NCBI GenBank assembly: GCA_002167435.2
Contig: NHBR02000116.1
Span: 1 to 37,384, forward strand
Source: Allomuricauda sp. TMED12
GTDB taxonomy: Bacteria > Bacteroidota > Bacteroidia > Flavobacteriales > Flavobacteriaceae
Reading direction: 5' to 3'
Length of the DNA stretch: 37,384 bases
Shown in pieces: positions 7,199 to 14,441 of the stretch; position 1 is the stretch's first letter, and each line of letters begins with the position of its first letter. A model generated the notes under the pieces. The model ran no database searches. It was not told where the DNA came from and saw only the letters and a list, made by a program, of their open reading frames with translations. Position numbers and translations under genes: made by a program.

Positions 7199-8179
7199 AT
7201 GCAAACAGATTTTGAAGAAAATTCATGGGTGATAAATTATTCGCCGGACAATTATTATAATCGAAAATTCTCATTAGAGGAAGACTTGCAGCTGTCCAAG
7301 GGAGATAAATCCATTACCTGGATTAACACCTATGGGTTGGATTATATGGAGGAATTCCGTCAAATGGTAAACGGTAACAATCTGGATGATTTTCTACTAA
7401 GGTTATTGCTGAACCAGAAAATGGGGAACAAGGTAATAGAACTGGAAGACCAATTATTTGTAGCGGCCCGTATCTTAAAAACAGAACACCACAGCATGGA
7501 ATCTGAACAAATGTATTTCGTGATTTCCAAGGATTTTGTTTGGTGCATTCAAGAAAAGAGGGGGGATCATTTTGATTGGATTCGACAACGAATATTTGAA
7601 AACAAGGGAATTATACGAAAAAAGCGTGCGGACTATCTTCTCTTCTTTATTTTGGAAACCTTGATAACCAACTATAAAGATAAATATGAAGAAAGTGTGT
7701 TAATGGAAAATGCTCTGGATGCTATTGTTAAACGAGAGCCCACACCGGAGTTTATGTTTGAAGTAGAGCAAAAAAAGGCCATGATTCACGATTTTAAAAA
7801 AGCATCACATGGACTTAGAGATATCATTGTAAAGTTAGAACGGGTTGAGGTAAAAGGGTTTCAGACCAAATACTTCAGTGAACTTCGGGAACAAATCAAC
7901 GGTTTGATCATGGACATCGATTCTGATATCATGGAATTGGAAAGTCAGATAAACTTGTTTTTTAGTGTACAGGGCCATCGCTTGAACGAGGTGATGAAAA
8001 CCTTGACCATTTTTTCGGTAGTCTTTATTCCACTCACATTTTTGGCCGGCATTTATGGTATGAATTTTGAAAACATGCCTGAACTAAAATCGCCCTATGG
8101 ATATTTTATACTACTAGGGGTAATGTTCATAGTTACCATAATTTCCGTTATCATTTTTAAACGTAAAAAATGGTTTTAA
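7199..8179 (+). CDS. corA: CorA-family divalent cation transporter
   Basis: Protein of 326 aa. A long cytoplasmic N-terminal domain and a helical stalk (about 190-265) lead to two C-terminal membrane helices (about 272-292 and 300-321). The selectivity motif GMN sits at the end of the first helix (FLAGIYGMNFENMPELKSPYG), and the chain ends in a basic KRKKWF. This is the complete CorA arrangement. The family imports Mg2+ (some members Co2+, Ni2+ or Zn2+); the substrate cannot be fixed here. The start at 7199 is the only reasonable ATG. It is divergent from the mscS-like gene, with 70 bp for both promoters. Confidence 0.92.
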   Translation: MQTDFEENSWVINYSPDNYYNRKFSLEEDLQLSKGDKSITWINTYGLDYMEEFRQMVNGNNLDDFLLRLLLNQKMGNKVIELEDQLFVAARILKTEHHSMESEQMYFVISKDFVWCIQEKRGDHFDWIRQRIFENKGIIRKKRADYLLFFILETLITNYKDKYEESVLMENALDAIVKREPTPEFMFEVEQKKAMIHDFKKASHGLRDIIVKLERVEVKGFQTKYFSELREQINGLIMDIDSDIMELESQINLFFSVQGHRLNEVMKTLTIFSVVFIPLTFLAGIYGMNFENMPELKSPYGYFILLGVMFIVTIISVIIFKRKKWF

Positions 8180-8204
8180 CGGTTTTATTTTCCTCATAAA
8201 CAGG

Positions 8205-8234
8205 TTGGATAAGGTAATACCCATTTTTATCCAA
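8205..8234. other. Inverted repeat upstream of ompW
   Basis: TTGGATAA and TTATCCAA form a perfect 8-bp inverted repeat with a 14-nt loop that contains a small inner stem (GGT..ACC). There is no T-tract. It could be the end of the corA-like transcript or an operator ahead of the ompW promoter. Confidence 0.35.
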
Positions 8235-8251
8235 TGATAAACATCATATTC

Positions 8252-8277
8252 TTGGCAATTGTCGCTAGGTAGATTTG
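8252..8277 (+). promoter_or_regulatory. Probable ompW promoter
   Basis: TTG at 8252-8254 and an exact TAnnTTTG box (TAGATTTG, 8270-8277) lie 23 nt before the ompW start. The 15-nt spacer is shorter than usual, so the -7 box is firmer than the -33. Confidence 0.5.
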
Positions 8278-8300
8278 TCTCATCATTTTAAAATTAACAC

Positions 8301-8951
8301 ATGATGAGAAAAAAAATACTAGTAGCAGTAATGGCTTTAATGGGATTGAGCAACTTGGCAATTGCACAAGATGCCCCCATGGGCAATGGAAGCAAGTGGC
8401 AATTTAGGTTGAGAGGAATTGTGGTTTCTCCGGACGAGAGTGCCAACATTGAAGCCATTGGCGGAGATGTTGATATTTCCACTTCTGTTGTTCCCGAGTT
8501 CGATATTACCTACTTTTTTGATGATAATTGGTCTTTGGAATTGATTTTGGCGACCACTAAACACGATGTTGAGGCTGTGGGTACTGCTGCAGGTGATATT
8601 GATTTGGGAAATGTGTGGTTATTGCCCCCTACGCTTACTGCCCAGTATCATTTTACCGGTGGTGATTTTGTTCCTTATTTGGGTGCTGGCCCCAATCTTA
8701 CCCTATTCTATGGGGTTGATGAAGGCCCGGTAGCCGATGATATTGAATATGATACTGCTGTTGGTTTAGCCCTTCAGGGTGGGTTCGACTTCATGTTAAA
8801 CGACAAATGGTTCTTGAATTTTGATGTTAAAAAATTATTTTTGAACACTACCGCCACTGTTGATGCGACTACCGCTTTAGGAGCTACTGTAGATGCTGAT
8901 GTGGACATCAACCCATGGATATTCGGTGTTGGTGTAGGTATTAAACTTTAA
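8301..8951 (+). CDS. ompW: OmpW-family outer membrane protein
   Basis: Protein of 216 aa. The signal peptide ends around ...LAIAQ (about residue 23). The mature chain alternates hydrophobic and polar residues as expected for a small beta-barrel. OmpW features are recognisable: KWQFRLRGIVVSPDES near the N-terminus, PTLTAQYHF, then VPYLGAGPNLTLFY, GFDFMLNDKWFLNFDVKKLFL, and a C-terminal NPWIFGVGVGIKL strand. The family forms eight-stranded barrels with a hydrophobic side channel, proposed to pass small hydrophobic molecules. Adjacent ATGs at 8301 and 8304 are both possible starts. It is a monocistronic gene between its own promoter and terminator. Confidence 0.92.
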   Translation: MMRKKILVAVMALMGLSNLAIAQDAPMGNGSKWQFRLRGIVVSPDESANIEAIGGDVDISTSVVPEFDITYFFDDNWSLELILATTKHDVEAVGTAAGDIDLGNVWLLPPTLTAQYHFTGGDFVPYLGAGPNLTLFYGVDEGPVADDIEYDTAVGLALQGGFDFMLNDKWFLNFDVKKLFLNTTATVDATTALGATVDADVDINPWIFGVGVGIKL

Positions 8952-8984
8952 TATTCGATTGTTTTTTTAGGTAATCTAAGTTTT

Positions 8985-9021
8985 GAAGGCAGTTCGGTTT
9001 ATCTGGCTGCCTTCTTTTTTT
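8985..9021 (+). terminator. ompW terminator
   Basis: Perfect 8-bp stem GAAGGCAG/CTGCCTTC (8985-8992 and 9007-9014), 14-nt loop, then seven T. Confidence 0.85.
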
Positions 9022-9029
9022 GCCCAAAT

Positions 9030-9833
9030 TTAGGAACCTACCGCCCCCAAGGTGTATAATTGTTCCAAGGTGGGGCTTTCGCTACCTCCCTCAGGTTCCA
9101 ATGTAATGCCAAATGCTTCAGATTCGTTCGCGTTTTCCAAAGTGAAGAGCTTGGTGTTCTGCGATGCAAAATCATCCAGCAATCCGATACTGGTAGGTGT
9201 GAGCGGGTCCAATTTCAAGGACCAAACTTGATACGTGAATCCATCTGGTGGTTCGGGAAGACCTTGTGCATCAATAATGACCTTGCGTTCTTCTTTGTTC
9301 CAATAGGCTTTGGCGTAAGAGGAAGGGGATACCGTTTGCCCGCCAAGGGCGATTACGGTTACATTTTTATCCCTAATCTCTTGTAATAGGGTTTCTTTAC
9401 CGGTTATTTCTTCTCGGGTGTCGGAGAGGATATCTTCCAAGCTTTGCTTTTCTTGATTTGTAAGCTCTATCTCGGACTTGAGTTTGGAGTTTTCGGTATA
9501 CATCCAGAACAAGCCTATCGCCAATAAAACAGATGCTGCCCAGCCCAAATAACTGCCCCATGGAGTTCCTTTGCCAGAAGAAGCTTCAGGCGTAAACGGA
9601 ATTACATCACCGATTTCTGCTTTTACCTTGGCAAAGCCATCTTGCGGCATTTTTGAGGAAGCAGCTTTTGTAAGTTCAAGAATGGCTTTCTCGATTTCCT
9701 CAATTTCTTTCCTGATTTCCGGATATTGTATGGCATAGTGCTGTACCTCAAGATTTTCTTCAGGGGACAGTTCTCCAGCAACGTAGAGTTCCAATATTCC
9801 AGACGCTATGTACTCTTTCACATCTATGCTCAT
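9030..9833 (-). CDS. RskA-type anti-sigma factor
   Basis: Protein of 267 aa. The N-terminal cytoplasmic part (1-94) begins MSIDVKEYIASGILELYVAGELSPEE, the usual start of anti-sigma domains of this class, without a zinc-binding HxxxCxxC motif. A membrane helix at about 97-112 is followed by a short coiled coil (113-155) and a periplasmic RskA domain (about 158-267) with NVTVIALGG, YAKAYWNKEERKVII, and GFTYQVWSLKLDP. Its start overlaps the stop of the sigma gene by 4 nt (ATGA), indicating translational coupling. It would hold the sigma factor at the membrane until a signal triggers release, probably by proteolysis (family knowledge). The signal is unknown. Confidence 0.92.
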   Translation of the reverse strand: MSIDVKEYIASGILELYVAGELSPEENLEVQHYAIQYPEIRKEIEEIEKAILELTKAASSKMPQDGFAKVKAEIGDVIPFTPEASSGKGTPWGSYLGWAASVLLAIGLFWMYTENSKLKSEIELTNQEKQSLEDILSDTREEITGKETLLQEIRDKNVTVIALGGQTVSPSSYAKAYWNKEERKVIIDAQGLPEPPDGFTYQVWSLKLDPLTPTSIGLLDDFASQNTKLFTLENANESEAFGITLEPEGGSESPTLEQLYTLGAVGS

Positions 9834-10357
9834 GCCATATTCTTTCTAATGTTGGAAATACAGCTTCTAATCCTTGTTTTTATCGTGCCAATAGGAGTAT
9901 TTAGTTCCTTGGCAGCTTCCTTTTGTGTATATCCTTTAAAGTAAAGCATATCTATTAATAAAATGCACTTTTCCTTAAGGCCTTTTAATAAGGACTGAAG
10001 GCCGATGGTGTCCATTTTACTGTTTAGATCTTCACCGTTTTCAAAAATACCTACGAGAGAATCAACAGGAAGGTTCTTTTTTTGGTTTTTATGGGTTTTG
10101 GAACGCACTTCATCGATAGCAGCGTTCCTCGCAATGTTCAATATCCACGTAAAAAAACGACCCTTAGAAGCGTCGTATTGGTCCGATTTTTCCCAAATTT
10201 TCACAAAAACATCTTGGCAAATCTCTTGGGAGCGTTCCGAATCCTTGACAATTACATTGATTGCCCCACAAATATTTTCAGCGTACATGTTGTACAGGGT
10301 CTCAAAAGCGACCGTATCCTTTTTCTGAAATTGTTGTATGAGGTTGTCCAGATCCAT
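9830..10357 (-). CDS. ECF-type RNA polymerase sigma factor
   Basis: Protein of 175 aa with sigma-70 region 2 at about 20-90 (AFETLYNMYAENI, QEICQDVFVKIWEKSDQYD, FFTWILNIARNAAIDEVR) and region 4 at about 120-172 (LLIDMLYFKGYTQKEAAKELNTP, GTIKTRIRSCISNIRK). Region 3 is absent, as in the ECF group. The gene is translationally coupled to the downstream anti-sigma gene. The start follows closely after the yceI terminator, so its promoter must lie in or next to the 10358-10433 interval. A TATATTTA box at 10375-10368 is a weak candidate. Target genes cannot be read from the window. Confidence 0.95.
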   Translation of the reverse strand: MDLDNLIQQFQKKDTVAFETLYNMYAENICGAINVIVKDSERSQEICQDVFVKIWEKSDQYDASKGRFFTWILNIARNAAIDEVRSKTHKNQKKNLPVDSLVGIFENGEDLNSKMDTIGLQSLLKGLKEKCILLIDMLYFKGYTQKEAAKELNTPIGTIKTRIRSCISNIRKNMA

Positions 10358-10376
10358 TGAAGTTGGCTAAATATAT

Positions 10377-10406
10377 AAAAAAAGAGCTGCTATTGGCAGC
10401 CCTCTT
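10377..10406 (-). terminator. yceI-family gene terminator
   Basis: On the minus strand an 11-bp stem with two G-U pairs (AAGAGGGCTGC against GCAGCTCTT plus T) and a 5-nt loop is followed by a run of T. It separates the yceI-like gene from the sigma operon. Confidence 0.8.
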
Positions 10407-10433
10407 CATAAATCTTTGTTGAAAAACTATTGC

Positions 10434-11060
10434 TTATTTCTGTTCTAATAAAACAGAACCTTCTATTGCAACATCTTCCCAAGTTTTACTTACCCCATCG
10501 GAACCAGTGTGCAATATCTTGCATGCTTCGTTCAAAGAAGCCAGGGCATCCAAAGCCTTCCATTGCTTCAAGTCCATAACGCCTGAGAAATTTACATGAT
10601 TGTCATCGGTAATTTCATATTCCATAGGAAGTTCTGTAGACACCCCGTTCATGCTCAACTGTACAGCACAACTTTTATCATCCTTAAAAGTAAAGGTACC
10701 TGTTATGGATTGGGTCTCTACCATTTTCTCAAAAAAGAATTCAATGATTTTTGGGTCTCTTGTATTGGTCGGGTCGTTTGTAAACAGACTGCTGACAGGT
10801 ATTGAAAACTCAAGCCCATCCAAGGTTTCCATTGGGGTTTCCCCTGCAGTGTAGCTAAGCTCAACTTCTTGAAATGTTCCGCCAACTGGGACTTTGTCCG
10901 TGGTTTTGTAAGCAGTAAACCGAACATCAGTGGAGTCTTCTACAATACTATAAGTGGCAGTGGCGGTTTCTTCTGTTTTTTCCTCCTCCTTTTTTGTTTG
11001 CTTGCAGCTAAAGGCGGCTACCAATAATAGTCCCAATACGGCAATTTGAATTTTTTTCAT
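10434..11060 (-). CDS. YceI-family lipoprotein
   Basis: Protein of 208 aa. The signal MKKIQIAVLGLLLVAAFSC gives a lipobox cysteine (C19), then a Lys/Glu-rich linker (about 20-36). The rest is a YceI-type lipocalin-like barrel: YSIVEDSTDVRFTAYKT at the start, the GLEFSIPVSSLFTNDPTNTRDPKIIEFFF segment, and VNFSGVMDLKQWKALDALASL near the end. YceI proteins bind isoprenoid or lipid-like ligands in a closed barrel; the ligand here is unknown. It is preceded by its own promoter, and its signal and linker are near copies of those of the adjacent sodC. Confidence 0.85.
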   Translation of the reverse strand: MKKIQIAVLGLLLVAAFSCKQTKKEEEKTEETATATYSIVEDSTDVRFTAYKTTDKVPVGGTFQEVELSYTAGETPMETLDGLEFSIPVSSLFTNDPTNTRDPKIIEFFFEKMVETQSITGTFTFKDDKSCAVQLSMNGVSTELPMEYEITDDNHVNFSGVMDLKQWKALDALASLNEACKILHTGSDGVSKTWEDVAIEGSVLLEQK

Positions 11061-11083
11061 TTCGAATGTTTTAATTTTAGGTC

Positions 11084-11113
11084 TAAGTTAGTCATTATTC
11101 AAAGGGCTGTCAA
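11084..11113 (-). promoter_or_regulatory. yceI-like gene promoter
   Basis: Minus strand: TTGAC, 10 nt, ATAAT, 2 nt, CTAACTTA. This gives TTG and a TAACTTAG -7 box (7 of 8 to TAnnTTTG) separated by 20 nt. The same elements at identical spacing precede sodC. The start codon is 23 nt downstream. Confidence 0.6.
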
Positions 11114-11116
11114 TAA

Positions 11117-11144
11117 AAAAAGCTGCCCATATGGGCAGCTTTTT
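11117..11144. terminator. Perfect palindromic terminator after sodC
   Basis: A 28-bp perfect palindrome with half-site AAAAAGCTGCCCAT, flanked by A and T runs, lies 17 bp past the sodC stop. It ends just before the yceI-like promoter, insulating the two genes. Confidence 0.85.
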
Positions 11145-11161
11145 AGTTTGTTGTTTACGAA

Positions 11162-11749
11162 TTATTGAATGATACCTGTACAGGCAATTCTGGTGCCTGC
11201 GGCACCAGAAGGTTGCGATGTATAATCATCTGTTCCTTGATGCACAATAACCGCTTTTCCTAAAATATCTTTTTTCTCATCACCGCAGCCAATGCACCAT
11301 TCGTCCGTAGAAAATTCTACTGTGGCATTCCCATCAGCGTCCGCTGTGAAATTACCGATGTCACCTTTGTGATAGCCATCCTCGGAGCCCCATTTTCCGT
11401 GGGGTTCATGGGTGGGGTTCCAATGTCCTCCAGTGGATTTTCCATCGGGTGAAGAACAGTCGGCTTTTTCGTGCAGGTGGATAGCATGTTCACCTTCATC
11501 GAGTCCTAAAAAGGTAGCTCTCATGATTACTTCGCCACCGTCTTGGGTGAACATAACTTCACCACTTACATTGCTATCACTTTTGGGATCCATTGTGAAC
11601 GTAATGACTTCAGGGTCAATTTTTTCTGCAACTTGTTCAACCGTTTCTTCAACCTCCTCAGTTGTTTCTTCGGCTTCTTTTTTTGCTTGTTTACAGCTAA
11701 AAGCTGTTATAAATAGTAGCGCTAACGCTGTTATTTGTACTTTTTTCAT
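11162..11749 (-). CDS. sodC: Cu/Zn superoxide dismutase lipoprotein
   Basis: Protein of 195 aa. Signal with lipobox cysteine C19, an acidic Glu-rich linker (22-45), then the SOD beta-barrel. All metal ligands are present: copper H91, H93, H109, H170; zinc H109, H117, H127, D130. The disulphide pair C98/C190 and the active-site Arg (R187, GTRIAC) are present too. The enzyme converts superoxide to peroxide and oxygen in the periplasm. An extra WCIGCGD motif (C152, C155) lies in the region before the last copper histidine and is not part of the standard core. It is a single gene with its own promoter and terminator. Lipid anchoring fits protection of the envelope. Confidence 0.96.
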   Translation of the reverse strand: MKKVQITALALLFITAFSCKQAKKEAEETTEEVEETVEQVAEKIDPEVITFTMDPKSDSNVSGEVMFTQDGGEVIMRATFLGLDEGEHAIHLHEKADCSSPDGKSTGGHWNPTHEPHGKWGSEDGYHKGDIGNFTADADGNATVEFSTDEWCIGCGDEKKDILGKAVIVHQGTDDYTSQPSGAAGTRIACTGIIQ

Positions 11750-11777
11750 TAAAAATGATTTTTTTATGATTAGCTCA

Positions 11778-11807
11778 TAAGTTAGGGATTATATATGCCC
11801 AAGTCAA
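11778..11807 (-). promoter_or_regulatory. sodC promoter
   Basis: Minus strand: TTGAC, 10 nt, ATAAT, 2 nt, CTAACTTA, exactly the spacing seen before the yceI-like gene. TTG and the -7-like TAACTTAT are 20 nt apart, and the ATG is 28 nt downstream of the box. Confidence 0.6.
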
Positions 11808-11826
11808 GCTATTTCCCACTGTATTT

Positions 11827-12519
11827 CTAGGGCTTCTTTTTGTTGAAGAGCTTTCTTAAATCCGGGTTGTAAAAAACCGCAAATTGTAAACGGTCGTAAA
11901 CTGCATTGGCAAACTGATTTCTCAAGTATCCCAATTGTACACTGCTGTTTTCGGTAATGTTTACACCAATAGCTCCATAAAGCCTATTTTGTCCGAACAG
12001 GTCATCTTGAAGATTGATGAACAATTCATCATAAAAATTCAAGAAAAAGGTATTGGTCAGCGGCAAGGTCATCTGAATACGATATCGTGCCCGGTGCTGT
12101 GTTTCGGTGGTTCTACCAAAATCCAAGAAACGCTGCTCCAACCGGTACCTGTGCTCAAATAGGAACTCCCAAACTTTATTCTTTAGAATAAACTGTTCAA
12201 AGATCCGATGTTCTTTAGCATTGATCTCACCCTCAAACTCATAAAATGTATTGTCCGTGTCAATAAATGCATACCCTCCAGTAGCTATGGCATTGGGATT
12301 AATATGATAGTTAAGCCCCGTTCGCAACAACATTTGGTTGAAGTTGCTTGTGGTCTCATAAAATCGAAACTGGGCTTCTGTATGAACACTGAAGCGTTCC
12401 GAAATCTTGTTGGTCCCAAAATACATATACCATGCACCCGTTTCATCCTCGCCGGGTCGTTGGGCATTAACGGTCAATAATCCAAGTAGGATAAATAAGC
12501 CTGCTATTTTTCTGATCAT
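11827..12519 (-). CDS. DUF2490 outer-membrane barrel-like protein
   Basis: Protein of 230 aa. The signal peptide (MIRKIAGLFILLGLLTVNAQ) is followed by GAWYMYFGTNKISERFSVHTEAQFRFYE, typical of the DUF2490 family. Alternating strand patterns continue to the C-terminus, including EHRIFEQFILKNKVWEFLFEHRYRLEQRF and RLYGAIGVNITENSSVQLGYLRNQ. An outer-membrane beta-barrel is likely from this pattern. The function is unknown. Its ATG overlaps the S9 peptidase stop (ATGA), so it is the last gene of the VPS10-S9-DUF2490 operon. This hints at a location or export role connected with the peptidase (inference). Confidence 0.85.
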   Translation of the reverse strand: MIRKIAGLFILLGLLTVNAQRPGEDETGAWYMYFGTNKISERFSVHTEAQFRFYETTSNFNQMLLRTGLNYHINPNAIATGGYAFIDTDNTFYEFEGEINAKEHRIFEQFILKNKVWEFLFEHRYRLEQRFLDFGRTTETQHRARYRIQMTLPLTNTFFLNFYDELFINLQDDLFGQNRLYGAIGVNITENSSVQLGYLRNQFANAVYDRLQFAVFYNPDLRKLFNKKKP

Positions 12520-14435
12520 TTACTCTCTTCTTTTATAGGTGTACTTTGTTCTTCTTTTAAGTACTCGTCCAAAAATTCTAAAATTTTACTGTATGCCGTG
12601 ATTTGATTTTCTTTCTTTACAAAACCGTGCCCTTCATCTTCAAAGAGAACATACTCCACAGGAACTCCATTTTTACGAACTCCTGCTACAATTTCATCGG
12701 ATTCTGCTTGCAGTACTCTTGGATCTTGCGAACCTTGAAGTACAATCAAAGGTTTCGTAACATTATCCGTATGAAAAAGAGGGGAAATCTGCTTTAACCG
12801 AACAGAATCCGCACTGTAAGGGTCTCCAAGCTCTTTGTAAAGGGCATCTTTAAAGGATTCCCACCATGGCGGGATACTTTTAAGTGTTCTTATCCAGTTG
12901 GTGACCCCGAAAAGGTTCACACCTACATCAAATTCTTCTGGGGTGTAGGTCAAGGCGGCCATCGTCATATAACCACCGTAGGATCCTCCGATGATTCCGA
13001 TTTTTTCACCATCAATTTCGGGCTGTTGAGACAACCAATTTTTGCCTTCTACACAATCCTTAAGATCTTTATCGCCATGGTTTAGATCGTCCATTTGGTA
13101 AAAGGTCTTTCCATATCCACTACTTCCCCTGTTGTTAACCGCTAAAACGGCGTACCCATGGTTCACCAAATATTGGATAAACGAGCTAAAGTTTTGACGC
13201 GATTGCCCACCTGGGCCCCCGTGCACCCAAACCAAGGCCGGAACCGGATTTTCAGCGGTTGCCTGATGGGGTGCATAGTAAATGGCAGGAATTTCCAGTC
13301 CATCAAAAGATTTGTAGCGTACCACTTCTGCTTTTACCAAGTCCTGACCCTGAATTTCTGGATTCAATACATCGGTCAACTTTTTCTGTTCCTTGGTTTC
13401 CAGATTGTATACGTAGAGGTTAGAGGGTGTGTGCGAACCCCCTGCGTAAAAACGCATCACAGTTTCGTCATCAGAAAAACTAACACTTGTGACCTCCATG
13501 TTTTCCACAGTGGGCAAGTCTATATTTTCCTCGGTAGCCACATCCATTACTTCAATGGTATTTTTTGCATCCTCGTTAATGTAGGTTACTTGGTAGGTTC
13601 CATTTTGGGTAAAATAACTTCCTGAAATATCCCAATCACGCTCCATGGCCTTTTCGTAGGATTCATCGGCAATCGTATATTTCATCAAATAGGAAAACTC
13701 GCTACCATCGTCAGTGGTGTAATATAGGGCAGAGCCATCAGGAGAAAAATCCTGTGGAGCGTTTCCACTTTGGTTTTTATTGATTTTCATCAATTCATCA
13801 GACTCCAAGTCGTACAAAAACAAATCACTGTCATTCGTGTTGATGGATTTACTTAATGCCACATATTTTTCATCAGGGGAGACTGCACCAACATCATACC
13901 CGTCATCATTTTGGTACACCAATTCCGAATTCAAGGTCTCTAAATCCATCTTGTACAAATCCATAAACCGACTTTCCCTTTTATTGGAACCATAAAAGAA
14001 TGCGGTTTTGTCTTCTGACCATTGATAAAAAAGAGATCGTGCCCCTTCTTCTGGCGTCAGGTCTTTATGACTGCCATCAGTGTCACGAACAAAAATGTGA
14101 TAGATTTCATCACCATTATTATCCATGCGGAACAGCATTCGTTCATCTTTTGGAAAATAGGAGATGGCGAAAACTGAAGAACTGTCCGATTGTGTAACAG
14201 GCACCATGTCACCACCCGAAGTTGGAATGGTGTACATATTGTATATACCCGAACGGTTACTCGAAACCAATAGTTTGGATTTGTCCGGTGAAAAACTGCC
14301 TCCACCGATGGATTCGTTGTCCATCATTTGGGAAATGGTATAGGTCTTCATCGTGTCGGCGATGGTAGGTTCCTTTTTCTCTTCCTTGCAAGCCCAAATA
14401 CTTGTAATTAAGGCAATGGCCAATATTTTTCTCAT
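12516..14435 (-). CDS. S9-family prolyl-oligopeptidase-like lipoprotein
   Basis: Protein of 639 aa with lipobox cysteine C16 (TSIWAC). Residues ~35-360 form a TolB/WD40-like beta-propeller that gates substrate size. Residues ~370-625 form the alpha/beta-hydrolase domain with HGGPGG oxyanion region (405-410) and the catalytic triad S485 (GGSYGGYM), D571 (GSQDPRV), H603 (EDEGHGF). Family members cleave short peptides or release dipeptides. It lies 6 nt after the VPS10-type gene and overlaps the DUF2490 gene by 4 nt, so all three are co-expressed. Membrane-anchored periplasmic peptide processing is likely. The exact specificity is unknown. Confidence 0.93.
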   Translation of the reverse strand: MRKILAIALITSIWACKEEKKEPTIADTMKTYTISQMMDNESIGGGSFSPDKSKLLVSSNRSGIYNMYTIPTSGGDMVPVTQSDSSSVFAISYFPKDERMLFRMDNNGDEIYHIFVRDTDGSHKDLTPEEGARSLFYQWSEDKTAFFYGSNKRESRFMDLYKMDLETLNSELVYQNDDGYDVGAVSPDEKYVALSKSINTNDSDLFLYDLESDELMKINKNQSGNAPQDFSPDGSALYYTTDDGSEFSYLMKYTIADESYEKAMERDWDISGSYFTQNGTYQVTYINEDAKNTIEVMDVATEENIDLPTVENMEVTSVSFSDDETVMRFYAGGSHTPSNLYVYNLETKEQKKLTDVLNPEIQGQDLVKAEVVRYKSFDGLEIPAIYYAPHQATAENPVPALVWVHGGPGGQSRQNFSSFIQYLVNHGYAVLAVNNRGSSGYGKTFYQMDDLNHGDKDLKDCVEGKNWLSQQPEIDGEKIGIIGGSYGGYMTMAALTYTPEEFDVGVNLFGVTNWIRTLKSIPPWWESFKDALYKELGDPYSADSVRLKQISPLFHTDNVTKPLIVLQGSQDPRVLQAESDEIVAGVRKNGVPVEYVLFEDEGHGFVKKENQITAYSKILEFLDEYLKEEQSTPIKEESK

Positions 14436-14441
14436 GGTTTT

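Noticed and set aside
13158..13625. Plus-strand ORF of 155 codons inside the S9 peptidase gene
   Set aside because: Shadow ORF. The minus-strand frame encodes the propeller and hydrolase domains without interruption.
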